NCBI GenBank assembly: GCA_002084875.1
Contig: NBMH01000008.1
Coordinates: forward strand, 1 to 36,132
DNA: 36,132 bases
Reading direction: 5' to 3'
Source of the DNA: Anaerolineaceae bacterium 4572_78
Lineage (GTDB): Bacteria > Chloroflexota > Anaerolineae > 4572-78
The stretch's first letter is position 1. Each line of letters starts with the position of its first letter. The position numbers and the translations under genes were made by a program. Below are positions 8,773 through 16,385 of the stretch, one piece after another. The notes beneath the pieces were generated by a model. That model had not been told where the DNA came from, searched no databases, and saw only the letters and a program-made list of their open reading frames with translations.

Positions 8773-8870
8773 TATATACTTACTAAGGATAAGAATTGTA
8801 ATTTTAAACCATGTGGTTTGTGCCACAAACCCCTACATTTGTGAACTGTGTTAATGTAGGGGTTTATGGC
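8773..8870 (+). repeat. 98-bp dispersed repeat, copy 1
   Basis: Nearly identical to the reverse complement of 16048-16145, with only a few differences over 98 bases. It contains a 12-bp stem, AACCCCTACATT with AATGTAGGGGTT. With the second copy it brackets the 8871-16047 block in inverted orientation. Confidence 0.85.
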
Positions 8871-8883
8871 ATTCACAAAACTA

Positions 8884-8998
8884 TACTCGTGAAGGTCATA
8901 AAGTAACATTTTGTACCAAGACCTGACAGGTTTCTAAAAACCTGTCAGGTCTAACCAAAGAACCCTGGATGCTCTAGCAATATCTTCATGAAAATGTT
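8884..8998. repeat. Fragments shared with the 29622-29700 region, and an AGACCTGACAGG palindrome
   Basis: GAAGGTCATAAAGTAACATT (8891-8910) recurs inverted at about 29665-29684, and ATATCTTCATGAAAATGTTA (near 8977-8996) recurs inverted near 29627-29646. Between them, 8919-8933 pairs with 8938-8952 in a perfect 15-bp stem with a CTAA loop. The ATG at 8988, possible start of the next gene, lies inside the second shared fragment. Confidence 0.6.
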
Positions 8999-10469
8999 AA
9001 GCAATCAAGCAAAAGAACTTGTGAAAGCCCTGTGTCAGACAAGGTTTTACGGGATGATGGTTAGACAAGACCCCAACCAAAATTCACGCCTCAACATGGT
9101 CATAGCAGTGGTAGAAGATGGCACATTTCAAATTGATAAATATGTTGAAAATACAGTAGATTACGCCAAAGTCGGCGACCATTATTACAGCGACAAGGCA
9201 CCTGGTGTGGCATTATTGGGAATTCCTCTTTATTCAGGACTGAAATTTTTTTTAGACATGCCTGTGATGGATACGCTCATGGAGAAGCTCTCCAATAATT
9301 CTGCCTTTCAATCAACATTGAGGCAAGGAGGGTCAGGCATTCTAAAACATAAAGTTCGTTTTGCCATAGCCCAAGTTTTTTTGACAATCATGCTATCGGC
9401 TATCCCCACCGCTTTATTAGCTGTTTTGATGTATCGTTTGTTAGGCGAGTTTGACAAAAATGTATGGCATCGCCTGGCAGTGGTCATTGGTTATGGATTG
9501 CTTACTCCTGCGTTTGCTTATGCGGGAGCATTTTACGGTCACCAATTCAGTACATTTCTACTCTTTGCGGCATTTTATCTAATCTTCATGCACGCTGTAA
9601 CAACGAAAACTTTGCTTACCGTCGGCTTATTACTTGGCTACAGTGTTGTCACTGAATACCCATCGGTATTAATGATAATTGTCATTTATTTTTACACGCT
9701 TTACAAATTATATCATACAGATGATTGGAAACGCATAGGCTGGGTAACATTGACGGGGGGAATCGTGGCTATATTTTGGATGGGTTATAACACCACTATT
9801 TTTGGTAGCCCATTAGAACTTGGCTACAGTCATTCCGAATTATGGCAAGACCAACATCACACTGGTTTTATGAGTCTAACCTTACCGAGCCTAGAAGCCA
9901 TGTGGGGGATTACATTTGGCATGTTTCGCGGCTTGTTTTTCTTATCTCCATTATTACTCCTTTCCATACCTGGTTTTTGGCTATGGTGGAGGTCGGGGAA
10001 ATATCGAGCCGAATGGATTTTGAGCATGGCTTGCACATTGATTATTTTCCTGTTTAATTCATCTTCAAGCATGTGGTGGGGTGGATTTGCAATTGGTCCA
10101 CGTTATCTACTCCCCATGTTGCCCTTTATGTCATTATCCATTATATTTGTATTTAAGCTATGGGAACATAAACCTGTAGGCAATTATTTGCGTTTCTTAC
10201 CAGGTTTAACATTATTTCTTTATGCATGGTCGTTTGTTGTTACATGGGGTTTAACACTTGCCGAACAGTCCTTCCCTTCGGATACCATTCGCAATCCCTT
10301 TGTAGAATATGCCATACCCAATTGGCAAATCGGCAATATCGCCCGTAATGCGGGAACAATTTTAGGCTTTAAGGGAATGTTGAGTCTCATTCCATTGTTT
10401 ATTATCGTCATGATACTTGTTGGCGGATGGTGGCTTTTAACCCAACGACATGAGACTTCTTCACCATAG
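8988..10469 (+). CDS. Polytopic membrane glycosyltransferase-like protein (GT39-like), 5' end in repeat DNA
   Basis: A 493-residue protein with about ten hydrophobic helices. It starts its recognisable family sequence at residue ~28, 'DPNQNSRLNMVIAVVEDGTFQIDKYVENTVDYAKVGDHYYSDKAPG', a conserved periplasmic loop of GT39/PMT-like proteins common in Chloroflexota. They are thought to move a sugar from a lipid carrier to a protein or glycan. Related proteins normally have a membrane helix before this loop. Here the first ~27 residues are encoded by dispersed repeat (9012-9073), so the native N-terminus is missing or replaced. No ribosome-binding site precedes 8988; ATG 9054 or 9057 is also possible. 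The gene may be inactive or may use a new start supplied by the repeat. Confidence 0.7.
   Translation: MKMLSNQAKELVKALCQTRFYGMMVRQDPNQNSRLNMVIAVVEDGTFQIDKYVENTVDYAKVGDHYYSDKAPGVALLGIPLYSGLKFFLDMPVMDTLMEKLSNNSAFQSTLRQGGSGILKHKVRFAIAQVFLTIMLSAIPTALLAVLMYRLLGEFDKNVWHRLAVVIGYGLLTPAFAYAGAFYGHQFSTFLLFAAFYLIFMHAVTTKTLLTVGLLLGYSVVTEYPSVLMIIVIYFYTLYKLYHTDDWKRIGWVTLTGGIVAIFWMGYNTTIFGSPLELGYSHSELWQDQHHTGFMSLTLPSLEAMWGITFGMFRGLFFLSPLLLLSIPGFWLWWRSGKYRAEWILSMACTLIIFLFNSSSSMWWGGFAIGPRYLLPMLPFMSLSIIFVFKLWEHKPVGNYLRFLPGLTLFLYAWSFVVTWGLTLAEQSFPSDTIRNPFVEYAIPNWQIGNIARNAGTILGFKGMLSLIPLFIIVMILVGGWWLLTQRHETSSP
9012..9073 (+). repeat. Dispersed ~60-bp repeat, copy 2 (inside the 5' end of the glycosyltransferase ORF)
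   Basis: Matches 2130-2191 almost base for base, including AAAGCCCTGTGTCAGAC and TTTTACGGGAT. The match stops after GTTAGACAAGA, where the conserved glycosyltransferase coding sequence begins. This looks like a junction between repeat and gene. Confidence 0.8.
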
Positions 10470-10551
10470 CACAGACATTTTGTCCATTCATATCAAACTA
10501 TTGGTTTATCATATCAAACAGAAGGTAATTGCAAAAGTATAGGATAATATC

Positions 10552-11125
10552 ATGAAAAAAATCATCGTTGTCATACCAACATTTAACGAAGCAAATAATA
10601 TGTGGTCTAGGAACAGCTTATATCGAAGGTTTCAAATGGGCATTGAATTATGGAGCTGACTACATCATCCAAATGGATGCTGACTTTTCTCATTCGCCCA
10701 ATTATCTTATTCATTTCCTCTCAAAAATTCCTGATAACGATGTTGTCGTCGGTTCTCGCTATGTCAGTGGGGGAAGTGTTGATGAAGGTTGGAGCGGCTG
10801 GCGTTGGTTTCTAAGCTGGTGGGCAAACTCAATTTGGGTGCGACTCATTCTATGGACTAAGACTAAAGATGCCACCGCAGGCTTTAAGTGTTGGCAAAAA
10901 AATGCCTTAGAACGAATTGGACTTGACCGTGTTAAATCTAATGGCTATGTTTTCCAGGTTGAAATGTGCTACCTGTCCGAACGTTTGGGATTCCAAATTT
11001 TAGAAATCCCCATCCACTTCGAAGACCGCCGCATTGGACAAAGCAAAATGAACATGCGTGTCAAATTAGAAGCCGCCATAAGAGCCTTTGAAATTCGCTG
11101 GCGACATCGGCAAATTGAGAGTTAG
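10552..11125 (+). pseudogene. Dolichyl-phosphate mannosyltransferase-like (GT2) gene with internal deletion and frameshift
   Basis: ATG 10552 follows AGGAT and encodes MKKIIVVIPTFNEANN, the classic N-terminus of bacterial DPM1-like GT2 enzymes. At about 10600 the sequence jumps in another frame to 'GLGTAYIEGFKWALNYGAD', which in intact homologues lies roughly 60 residues further on. The missing part includes the nucleotide-binding 'VVDDNSPDGT' motif. The rest, to 11125, is well preserved: 'MDADFSHSP' with the DxD metal site, the substrate loop, and the C-terminal 'EDRRIGQSKM'. The enzyme transfers mannose from GDP-mannose to a polyprenyl phosphate, which would supply GT39-type transferases such as the one upstream. 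As it stands the protein cannot be active. An assembly error is the alternative. Confidence 0.85.
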
Positions 11126-11177
11126 TAGGTTAGGTTTCCATACCTGACAACACGATAGGGAAATCGCACCTACTAAC
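11121..11177. repeat. 10-bp inverted repeat between two genes
   Basis: GTTAGTAGGT (11121-11130) pairs with ACCTACTAAC (11168-11177); a smaller AGGT/ACCT hairpin lies inside. It overlaps the stop codon of the pseudogene and ends one base before the next reading frame. It is possibly a terminator without a T-run, or a small mobile repeat. Confidence 0.4.
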
Positions 11178-11190
11178 CATGGAGAAAATA

Positions 11191-14100
11191 ATGGAGACTT
11201 CAAAAAAAGTGCAATTGTCCATGACCTTGCGAACAAAGTTAGCTATTGCTTTTCTCATCGTTGCCCTAGTCCCATTAGCCATATTGGCATGGTTAAACAA
11301 TCATGCTACAGAAACTGCTTTAACTTCAGCGGCTAATCAGACCTTGTTTGCCGCCGCTTCCGAAAGTGTAACCGCATTAGACACATTTTTAAACACCAAT
11401 ATCAATGCAATCCGCACCATCGCCCAATTGCCTCGCGTGGTGGAGTACACCCGATTACCACTTGGCGAACGTCCTGGCTCACAGGGATTACGTGATGTAT
11501 TCACCACATTGAAAAATAATGACTCCCATATCTTAACCCACATGATACTTGACAAAAAAGGGGAATCTATCATGGTCGGATATGGAACTGATGAATTTAG
11601 TATTGCCTTTGATAAATCGGACAATAATTATTTTCGGGTACCCTTTAATACAGGTGAACCGTTTATTTCGGGTGTGAAGTTTCTGGAAAATAGAGACCCT
11701 GTTTTATATTTTAGCATACCTGTCAGAGATGTTGTGGGCAATATTGTTGGGGTTCTTGTGCGGGTATATGATGCTACTATCCTGCAAGATTTGGTAACTA
11801 GGGACCAAGTATTAGTACAGTCATTTGTCACTTTGACCGATGAAAATCAATTTTATCTAGCTCACAGTACCCAGCCTGAATATGTACTTAAATTTGTGGC
11901 CCCACCTGAAGGAATAACCTTGCTTGATTTGAAAAAAAGTCAACGCCTGCTTGATATTCCCAATGAAGAACTTTTCCTCGAATTTCATGCCTTGAAACAA
12001 AAACTCGTTGAAAACAAGAACGAGTCGTATTTTTCAATTGCCGATATTACCCCCAATGGAAAAGTTCATCAAGTCGCCATTGCCAAATTGGAAAACCAAC
12101 CATGGACTGTTGCTTTTTATCTTCCCCAAGAAGTCTTCTTAACTCCCATTCGAGAACAAAATAAAGATACAATTTTGTTAGTAGCAATCATTGCCATTAC
12201 AGTCATTGTTGTGGCGGCTGTGGTAACCCAATTTTTAACAAAGCCAATTATCCATTTAACTGATATTGCCCAAGAAATCATTGCTGGAAATTTAAGTCGT
12301 CAGGCACATGTAAAATCAAATGATGAAATTGGAATTTTAGCATTGACATTTAACAAGATGACCACTCAATTGCAAACTCTAATTAGCAACCTAGAGGCAC
12401 ATGTGATAGATTTAACCCGAACTCAAGCTGAACTTGAAGAATCAAAACAAGAATTGGAAAATAAAAACAAACGCCTTGAGGAAATGGACAAGCTCAAAGA
12501 TGAATTTCTAGCAAACACTTCGCATGAATTGCGAACGCCACTTAACGGCATTATTGGGCTAACCGAATCTATGCTTGATGGTGCTACAGGAATATTAAAT
12601 ACCGTTCAAAGTCGTAACCTGTCCATGGTAGCTAATAGTGGCAAACGTTTAGCGACACTTATCAACAACATCCTCGATTTTTCCAAGTTGAAGCATAAAT
12701 CTTTGACCCTGCAAGTTAAACCTATCTATTTGTATCCTGTGATTGATGTAGTACTGACTCTGTCCGAACCACTCCTAGCAAGCAAACCCGTCGAACTAAT
12801 AAACAAAGTAGATTCTAGCTTGCTACCAGTGTATGGCGACGAAAATCGTGTCCAGCAGATTTTGTATAACTTAATTGGCAATGCCATCAAATTTACGGAA
12901 ACAGGTCATGTTATTGTATCTACCAAGACAGATGAAAATTATATAACCATTACAATTAGCGACACAGGAACTGGGATTCATGCTGATAAACTATCGCACA
13001 TTTTCCAAGCATTTGAACAATCCGATGGTTCAGTGGCTCGCGAGTATGGCGGTACAGGTTTGGGATTAGCGGTGACAAGACAATTAGTGGAGTTGCATGG
13101 CGGAACTGTGTCTGTTGATTCAATACTTGGAGAAGGCTCGTCATTTTATTTTACTCTACCCATTTCAAATGAATTGCCTGAAGATGTAGGGACATACACC
13201 AGTGGTCGCCATGGTGACTCGCCAGAAAAAGAAATTATACCTGCCATTTTAGAAGGGGATGAAATTACAATTGGCAAAGATGTTTTATCTGCTGTCAAAG
13301 GCGATTTTCATATTTTAGTGGTTGATGATGAACCCGTTAATTTGCAGGTATTAATCAATCATTTGATGATGCAAAATTATTTTGTCACAGCCGCCTCTAA
13401 TGGATTAGAAGCACTTGACATGATAAAGAAAAATGAGGCATTTGATTTGATTGTGTTGGATGTCATGATGCCTCGCATGTCGGGCTATGATGTTTGCAAG
13501 GAAATTCGCCGCTATCACTCGCCGATAGATTTACCTATCATTTTGTTGACCGCCAAAAATCAAGTAGGTGATTTGCTCACAGGCTTTAACATGGGTGCTA
13601 ACGATTATTTAGTAAAGCCATTTTCCAAAGTAGAGTTATTGGCTCGCATAAAAAGCCATCTCCAGCTAAACGACATGCGTAAGCTAAATGCTAGCAAAGA
13701 CCGTTTCTTCTCCATTGTTGCCCATGACCTAAAGGGTCCATTTCAACCATTGATAGGTTTGTCTGAACTGCTCGGATTTATCGCTGATAGTAGCAGTCCT
13801 GAAGAAATCAAAGAGATGGCATACAACATTCATCGTTCTGCTAAAAACGTATACGAATTGTTGGAAAGTTTACTTGAATGGGCTCGCATGCAAATGGGAC
13901 GAATGCCGTTTGAGCCTGCTCGCCTTGACCTGAAAAAAATCGGTGATGACGTTATCCAATTGCTTACAACCAGTGCCACTGAAAAATGGATTGTTTTCGA
14001 AAACAATGTTACTGCTGACATTATTCTTTATGCTGACGAATACATGACAAATACAATTATTCGTAATTTGACTACAAATGCCCTTAAGTTCACTCTTAAA

Positions 14101-14436
14101 GGAGGAAAAATTACTATCTCCGCAAAAGAGTTAAGTGATATTGAGGTGGATTCTGAAAATGAAAGCTCGTTTGTTGAAATATTGGTGTCGGATACGGGTA
14201 TCGGTATTAAAGAAGAAAACATTGATAAATTATTTAAGATAGATGTGCATCATACCACATTGGGGACTCAAAAAGAAAAGGGAACAGGTTTAGGTTTGAT
14301 TATGTGCCAAGAAATGGTAGAGAATCATGGTGGCAAAATTTGGGTCGAAAGTGAGTATGGCAAGGGAACAACTGTCAAGTTTACTATGCCATGCTATGAC
14401 ATCAAGAATGCAATAGCTAAATCTTGCAAGCAATAA
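11191..14436 (+). CDS. Hybrid sensor histidine kinase with two kinase cores and a central receiver
   Basis: 1081 residues from ATG 11191, chosen because GGAG (11181-11184) sits six bases before it; the ATG at 11179 overlaps that site. Order: membrane helix near 17-36; an extracellular Cache-like sensor (about 40-320); a second helix near 325-345; HAMP; a linker coiled coil; HisKA with H445 ('NTSHELRTPLNG'); HATPase ('GTGLGLAV'); a receiver with phosphoacceptor D757 ('LIVLDVMMPRMSG'); a second HisKA-like segment with H845 ('FFSIVAHDLKGPF'); and a second complete HATPase ('GTGLGLIM'). It would sense an extracellular signal and relay phosphate between the cores. There is no HPt domain and no DNA-binding output, so its target must be another protein. 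No partner gene is adjacent. Confidence 0.92.
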   Translation: METSKKVQLSMTLRTKLAIAFLIVALVPLAILAWLNNHATETALTSAANQTLFAAASESVTALDTFLNTNINAIRTIAQLPRVVEYTRLPLGERPGSQGLRDVFTTLKNNDSHILTHMILDKKGESIMVGYGTDEFSIAFDKSDNNYFRVPFNTGEPFISGVKFLENRDPVLYFSIPVRDVVGNIVGVLVRVYDATILQDLVTRDQVLVQSFVTLTDENQFYLAHSTQPEYVLKFVAPPEGITLLDLKKSQRLLDIPNEELFLEFHALKQKLVENKNESYFSIADITPNGKVHQVAIAKLENQPWTVAFYLPQEVFLTPIREQNKDTILLVAIIAITVIVVAAVVTQFLTKPIIHLTDIAQEIIAGNLSRQAHVKSNDEIGILALTFNKMTTQLQTLISNLEAHVIDLTRTQAELEESKQELENKNKRLEEMDKLKDEFLANTSHELRTPLNGIIGLTESMLDGATGILNTVQSRNLSMVANSGKRLATLINNILDFSKLKHKSLTLQVKPIYLYPVIDVVLTLSEPLLASKPVELINKVDSSLLPVYGDENRVQQILYNLIGNAIKFTETGHVIVSTKTDENYITITISDTGTGIHADKLSHIFQAFEQSDGSVAREYGGTGLGLAVTRQLVELHGGTVSVDSILGEGSSFYFTLPISNELPEDVGTYTSGRHGDSPEKEIIPAILEGDEITIGKDVLSAVKGDFHILVVDDEPVNLQVLINHLMMQNYFVTAASNGLEALDMIKKNEAFDLIVLDVMMPRMSGYDVCKEIRRYHSPIDLPIILLTAKNQVGDLLTGFNMGANDYLVKPFSKVELLARIKSHLQLNDMRKLNASKDRFFSIVAHDLKGPFQPLIGLSELLGFIADSSSPEEIKEMAYNIHRSAKNVYELLESLLEWARMQMGRMPFEPARLDLKKIGDDVIQLLTTSATEKWIVFENNVTADIILYADEYMTNTIIRNLTTNALKFTLKGGKITISAKELSDIEVDSENESSFVEILVSDTGIGIKEENIDKLFKIDVHHTTLGTQKEKGTGLGLIMCQEMVENHGGKIWVESEYGKGTTVKFTMPCYDIKNAIAKSCKQ

Positions 14437-14445
14437 CTAAAGCTA

Positions 14446-14535
14446 TTGCACTCCTACGGTTAATCGTTCTGTTTTTGCATTATTTGCCGAAATCTATTAT
14501 TATGGATAATATTATTTTCTAAGATAGGAGTGCAA
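14446..14535. repeat. 90-bp segment bounded by 11-bp inverted repeats
   Basis: TTGCACTCCTA (14446-14456) and TAGGAGTGCAA (14525-14535) are perfect inverted repeats around an AT-rich 68-base centre. The centre holds a weak promoter-like pair, TTGCAT 14475-14480 and TATTAT 14498-14503, spaced 17, which could drive the bactofilin gene. It looks like a miniature element, but only one copy is visible here. Confidence 0.4.
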
Positions 14536-14546
14536 AGGTAATGATT

Positions 14547-14579
14547 AGACAAGAAAGGTTTTTAAAGCCTTTCTTGTCT
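14547..14579. repeat. Palindrome of the AGACAAGAAAGG family
   Basis: A 12-bp perfect stem, 14547-14558 with 14568-14579. It is preceded by ATGATT, as the 2181 copy is preceded by ATGGTT, so the two share flanking bases. It lies between the hybrid kinase and bactofilin genes. Confidence 0.7.
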
Positions 14580-14616
14580 TGACCACAGAAATTTTATCTT
14601 TTGCAGAAGGAAATGT

Positions 14617-15036
14617 ATGTTTCAACTTTTCAGACGAAAGCAACTCGCTTTAGAACATATCGAAACCGTTATCGGTCCCAATACAAGTTTTGAAGGGCAT
14701 CTTAAATGTGATGGGAACATCCGCATAGATGGCGTTTGTCATGCTGGTACAATTGAGACATTGGGCAATGTTGTAGTGGCTCATGATGGGCGTGTCATGG
14801 CAAATATCATTGCCGAAAATGTTTCCGTCGCTGGTGAGGTACATGGTGCTATTTTTGCTAGGGGGCGTTTAGAAATTTTAAGTACAGGACGCGTTCTTGG
14901 TGATGTGCAGGTGAGTAATTTTTATAAAGACGATGGGGCTATTTTAAGTGGTAATCTAGTGATGAAAGGTCAACAAGAGGCGTTGTTACAATTGGAAACA
15001 GCACAAGGAATATTGCCCTCCCATGAAAATACATAG
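14617..15036 (+). CDS. Bactofilin (polymer-forming cytoskeletal protein)
   Basis: A 139-residue protein with the bactofilin/DUF583 core at about 15-110. It is a run of short beta-strands with regular hydrophobic spacing and glycine turns: 'TVIGPNTSFEGHLKCDGNIRIDGVCHAGTIETLGNVVVAHDGRVMANIIAENVSVAGEVHG'. These fold as a right-handed beta-helix that polymerises end to end without nucleotide at the inner face of the membrane. The N-terminal 'MFQLFRRKQ' could be a membrane-targeting tip. GAAGG at 14606-14610 sits six bases before the ATG. Bactofilins help to localise cell-wall or polysaccharide enzymes, which suits the glycosyltransferase next to it. Confidence 0.92.
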   Translation: MFQLFRRKQLALEHIETVIGPNTSFEGHLKCDGNIRIDGVCHAGTIETLGNVVVAHDGRVMANIIAENVSVAGEVHGAIFARGRLEILSTGRVLGDVQVSNFYKDDGAILSGNLVMKGQQEALLQLETAQGILPSHENT

Positions 15037-15116
15037 AGGATTGGTAATAGTAATATGAATTTAGAGCAAAAACAAACGATGGTAATTTATCAAAGGATAT
15101 TATAATAAATAACAAT

Positions 15117-16022
15117 ATGTTTGATGTATCCATAGTTATCTTAAATTGGAATACACGTCAATTATTAGCTGATTGTATTGAAACCATATTTCAATATCAA
15201 GGCAACCTGAACATTGAAATCATCGTTGTAGATAACAATTCTAGCGATGACAGCCAAACAATGATTCAAACTCAATACCCGCATGTCAAACTGATTGAAA
15301 ATCACAAAAATGTCGGTTTTGCTAAGGGAAACAATCAAGGGGTGGTAATTAGTCAAGCAAAGTATGTTCTTCTGTTAAATAGTGATGCCTTTTTACATGA
15401 AAATAGTCTGCAAATTTTACTTGGTTTGATTGAAACAACACCACAAATTGGTATTGTTGGAGCCCATCTCCGTAACGAAGATGGCACATTTCAAGCCTCA
15501 CACACTGATTTTCCTACGTTGTGGCAAGAACTTCTAATTTTGTCGGGTTTGGGGCGGTTATTTTATGGACATTGGTATCCAAGTTACGGTCCCGATGAAT
15601 TAGAAGGTGCTAAAGTCGCTGATTATGTAGTTGGGGCATGTCTGTTGGTAAGAAAAACTGCTTATGAATCTATCGGCGGTTTTGATGAAACATATTTTAT
15701 GTACGCTGAAGAAGTTGATTTGTGTTATCGCATGAGGCAGGCTGGATGTGAGGTATGGTATCAGCCAGTGGCAAAGGTAACACATTTGGGAGGAGCAAGT
15801 AGTCGTCATCGTCCTACACAACGGGAACGTGACCTATATCGTAGCCGCATTCAATTTTTTCGCACTCACTACGGCAACATCCACGCCGAACTGCTAAAGT
15901 GGCAAATTTATGCTTTCACTACCATAAAATTTATTGGGCATGGTCTGATTCGATTTTTGAGTGGTGGACGATATGGGCGATTGGTTGTGTCACCGTTTGA
16001 ACTTTATACCAAAAAAGGTTAG
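15117..16022 (+). CDS. Glycosyltransferase family 2 (rhamnosyltransferase/WbbL-like)
   Basis: A 301-residue GT-A enzyme. N-terminus 'VSIVILNWNTRQLLADCIETI', nucleotide-binding 'IIVVDNNSSDDS', 'NVGFAKGNNQG', a metal site in 'LLLNSDAFL', and the acceptor-side 'GGFDETYFMYAEEVDLCYRMRQAG' followed by 'HLGGAS' are all typical of the WbbL/rhamnosyltransferase branch. It would transfer a sugar, possibly rhamnose, to a cell-surface polysaccharide at the cytoplasmic face of the membrane. The donor cannot be told from sequence. No ribosome-binding site is close to the ATG: AGGA lies about 20 bases upstream. Confidence 0.9.
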   Translation: MFDVSIVILNWNTRQLLADCIETIFQYQGNLNIEIIVVDNNSSDDSQTMIQTQYPHVKLIENHKNVGFAKGNNQGVVISQAKYVLLLNSDAFLHENSLQILLGLIETTPQIGIVGAHLRNEDGTFQASHTDFPTLWQELLILSGLGRLFYGHWYPSYGPDELEGAKVADYVVGACLLVRKTAYESIGGFDETYFMYAEEVDLCYRMRQAGCEVWYQPVAKVTHLGGASSRHRPTQRERDLYRSRIQFFRTHYGNIHAELLKWQIYAFTTIKFIGHGLIRFLSGGRYGRLVVSPFELYTKKG

Positions 16023-16047
16023 TTTTGTGAATACCATAGCGGGTTTA

Positions 16048-16145
16048 TGCCATAAACCCCTACATTAACACTGTTCACAAATGTAAGGGTTTGTTGCACA
16101 AACCACATGGTTTAAAATTACAATTCTTACCCTTAGCAAGTATAT
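16048..16145 (-). repeat. 98-bp dispersed repeat, copy 2 (inverted relative to 8773-8870)
   Basis: The reverse complement matches 8773-8870 nearly throughout, including TTTTAAACCATGTGGTTTGT and AATGTAGGGGTTTATGGC. It lies in the 363-base gap between convergent genes. Confidence 0.85.
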
Positions 16146-16168
16146 GTCTTGTTCTCCTTCAATAAGCT

Positions 16169-16257
16169 AGGGCTGTTCAATGCTGTTTTTTGATAAAATA
16201 AACTGGAGGGTCAAAGCTTGCTTTGACATGAAAAAGCGAGCTTTTTCGCTCCATTGT
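16169..16257 (+). repeat. ~90-bp repeat containing a bipartite palindromic element, left arm of the exporter block
   Basis: AGGGCTGTTCAATGCT is followed by a short AT stretch and the bipartite element at 16204-16253 (TGGAGGG, TCAAAGCTTGCTTTGA, CATG, AAAAAGCGAGCTTTTT, CGCTCCA). The whole segment recurs inverted at 20646-20735. A further fragment, TTTAGCATTGAACAGC, is at 16311-16326. Confidence 0.85.
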
Positions 16258-16263
16258 GCGACC

Positions 16264-16366
16264 ACATGATTGAAAATCATGTCGAAAAATATCCCAAGCC
16301 ATGTTTCTGTTTTAGCATTGAACAGCACTCCCACTAACCCCCTCTCCCATGAGAGAGGGGGGAGTG
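16264..16366. terminator. Hairpins between convergent genes
   Basis: A small hairpin pairs ACATGAT with ATCATGT at 16264-16282. A strong GC-rich hairpin pairs CCCCCTCTC (16338-16346) with GAGAGGGGG (16353-16361), and CACTCCC/GGGAGTG extends the symmetry to 16326-16366. The second sits 20 bases past the end of the minus-strand exporter operon and faces the plus-strand glycosyltransferase, so it could end both transcripts. There is no long T-run. Confidence 0.5.
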
Positions 16367-16385
16367 AGTAACCTCAGTCAGTCAT

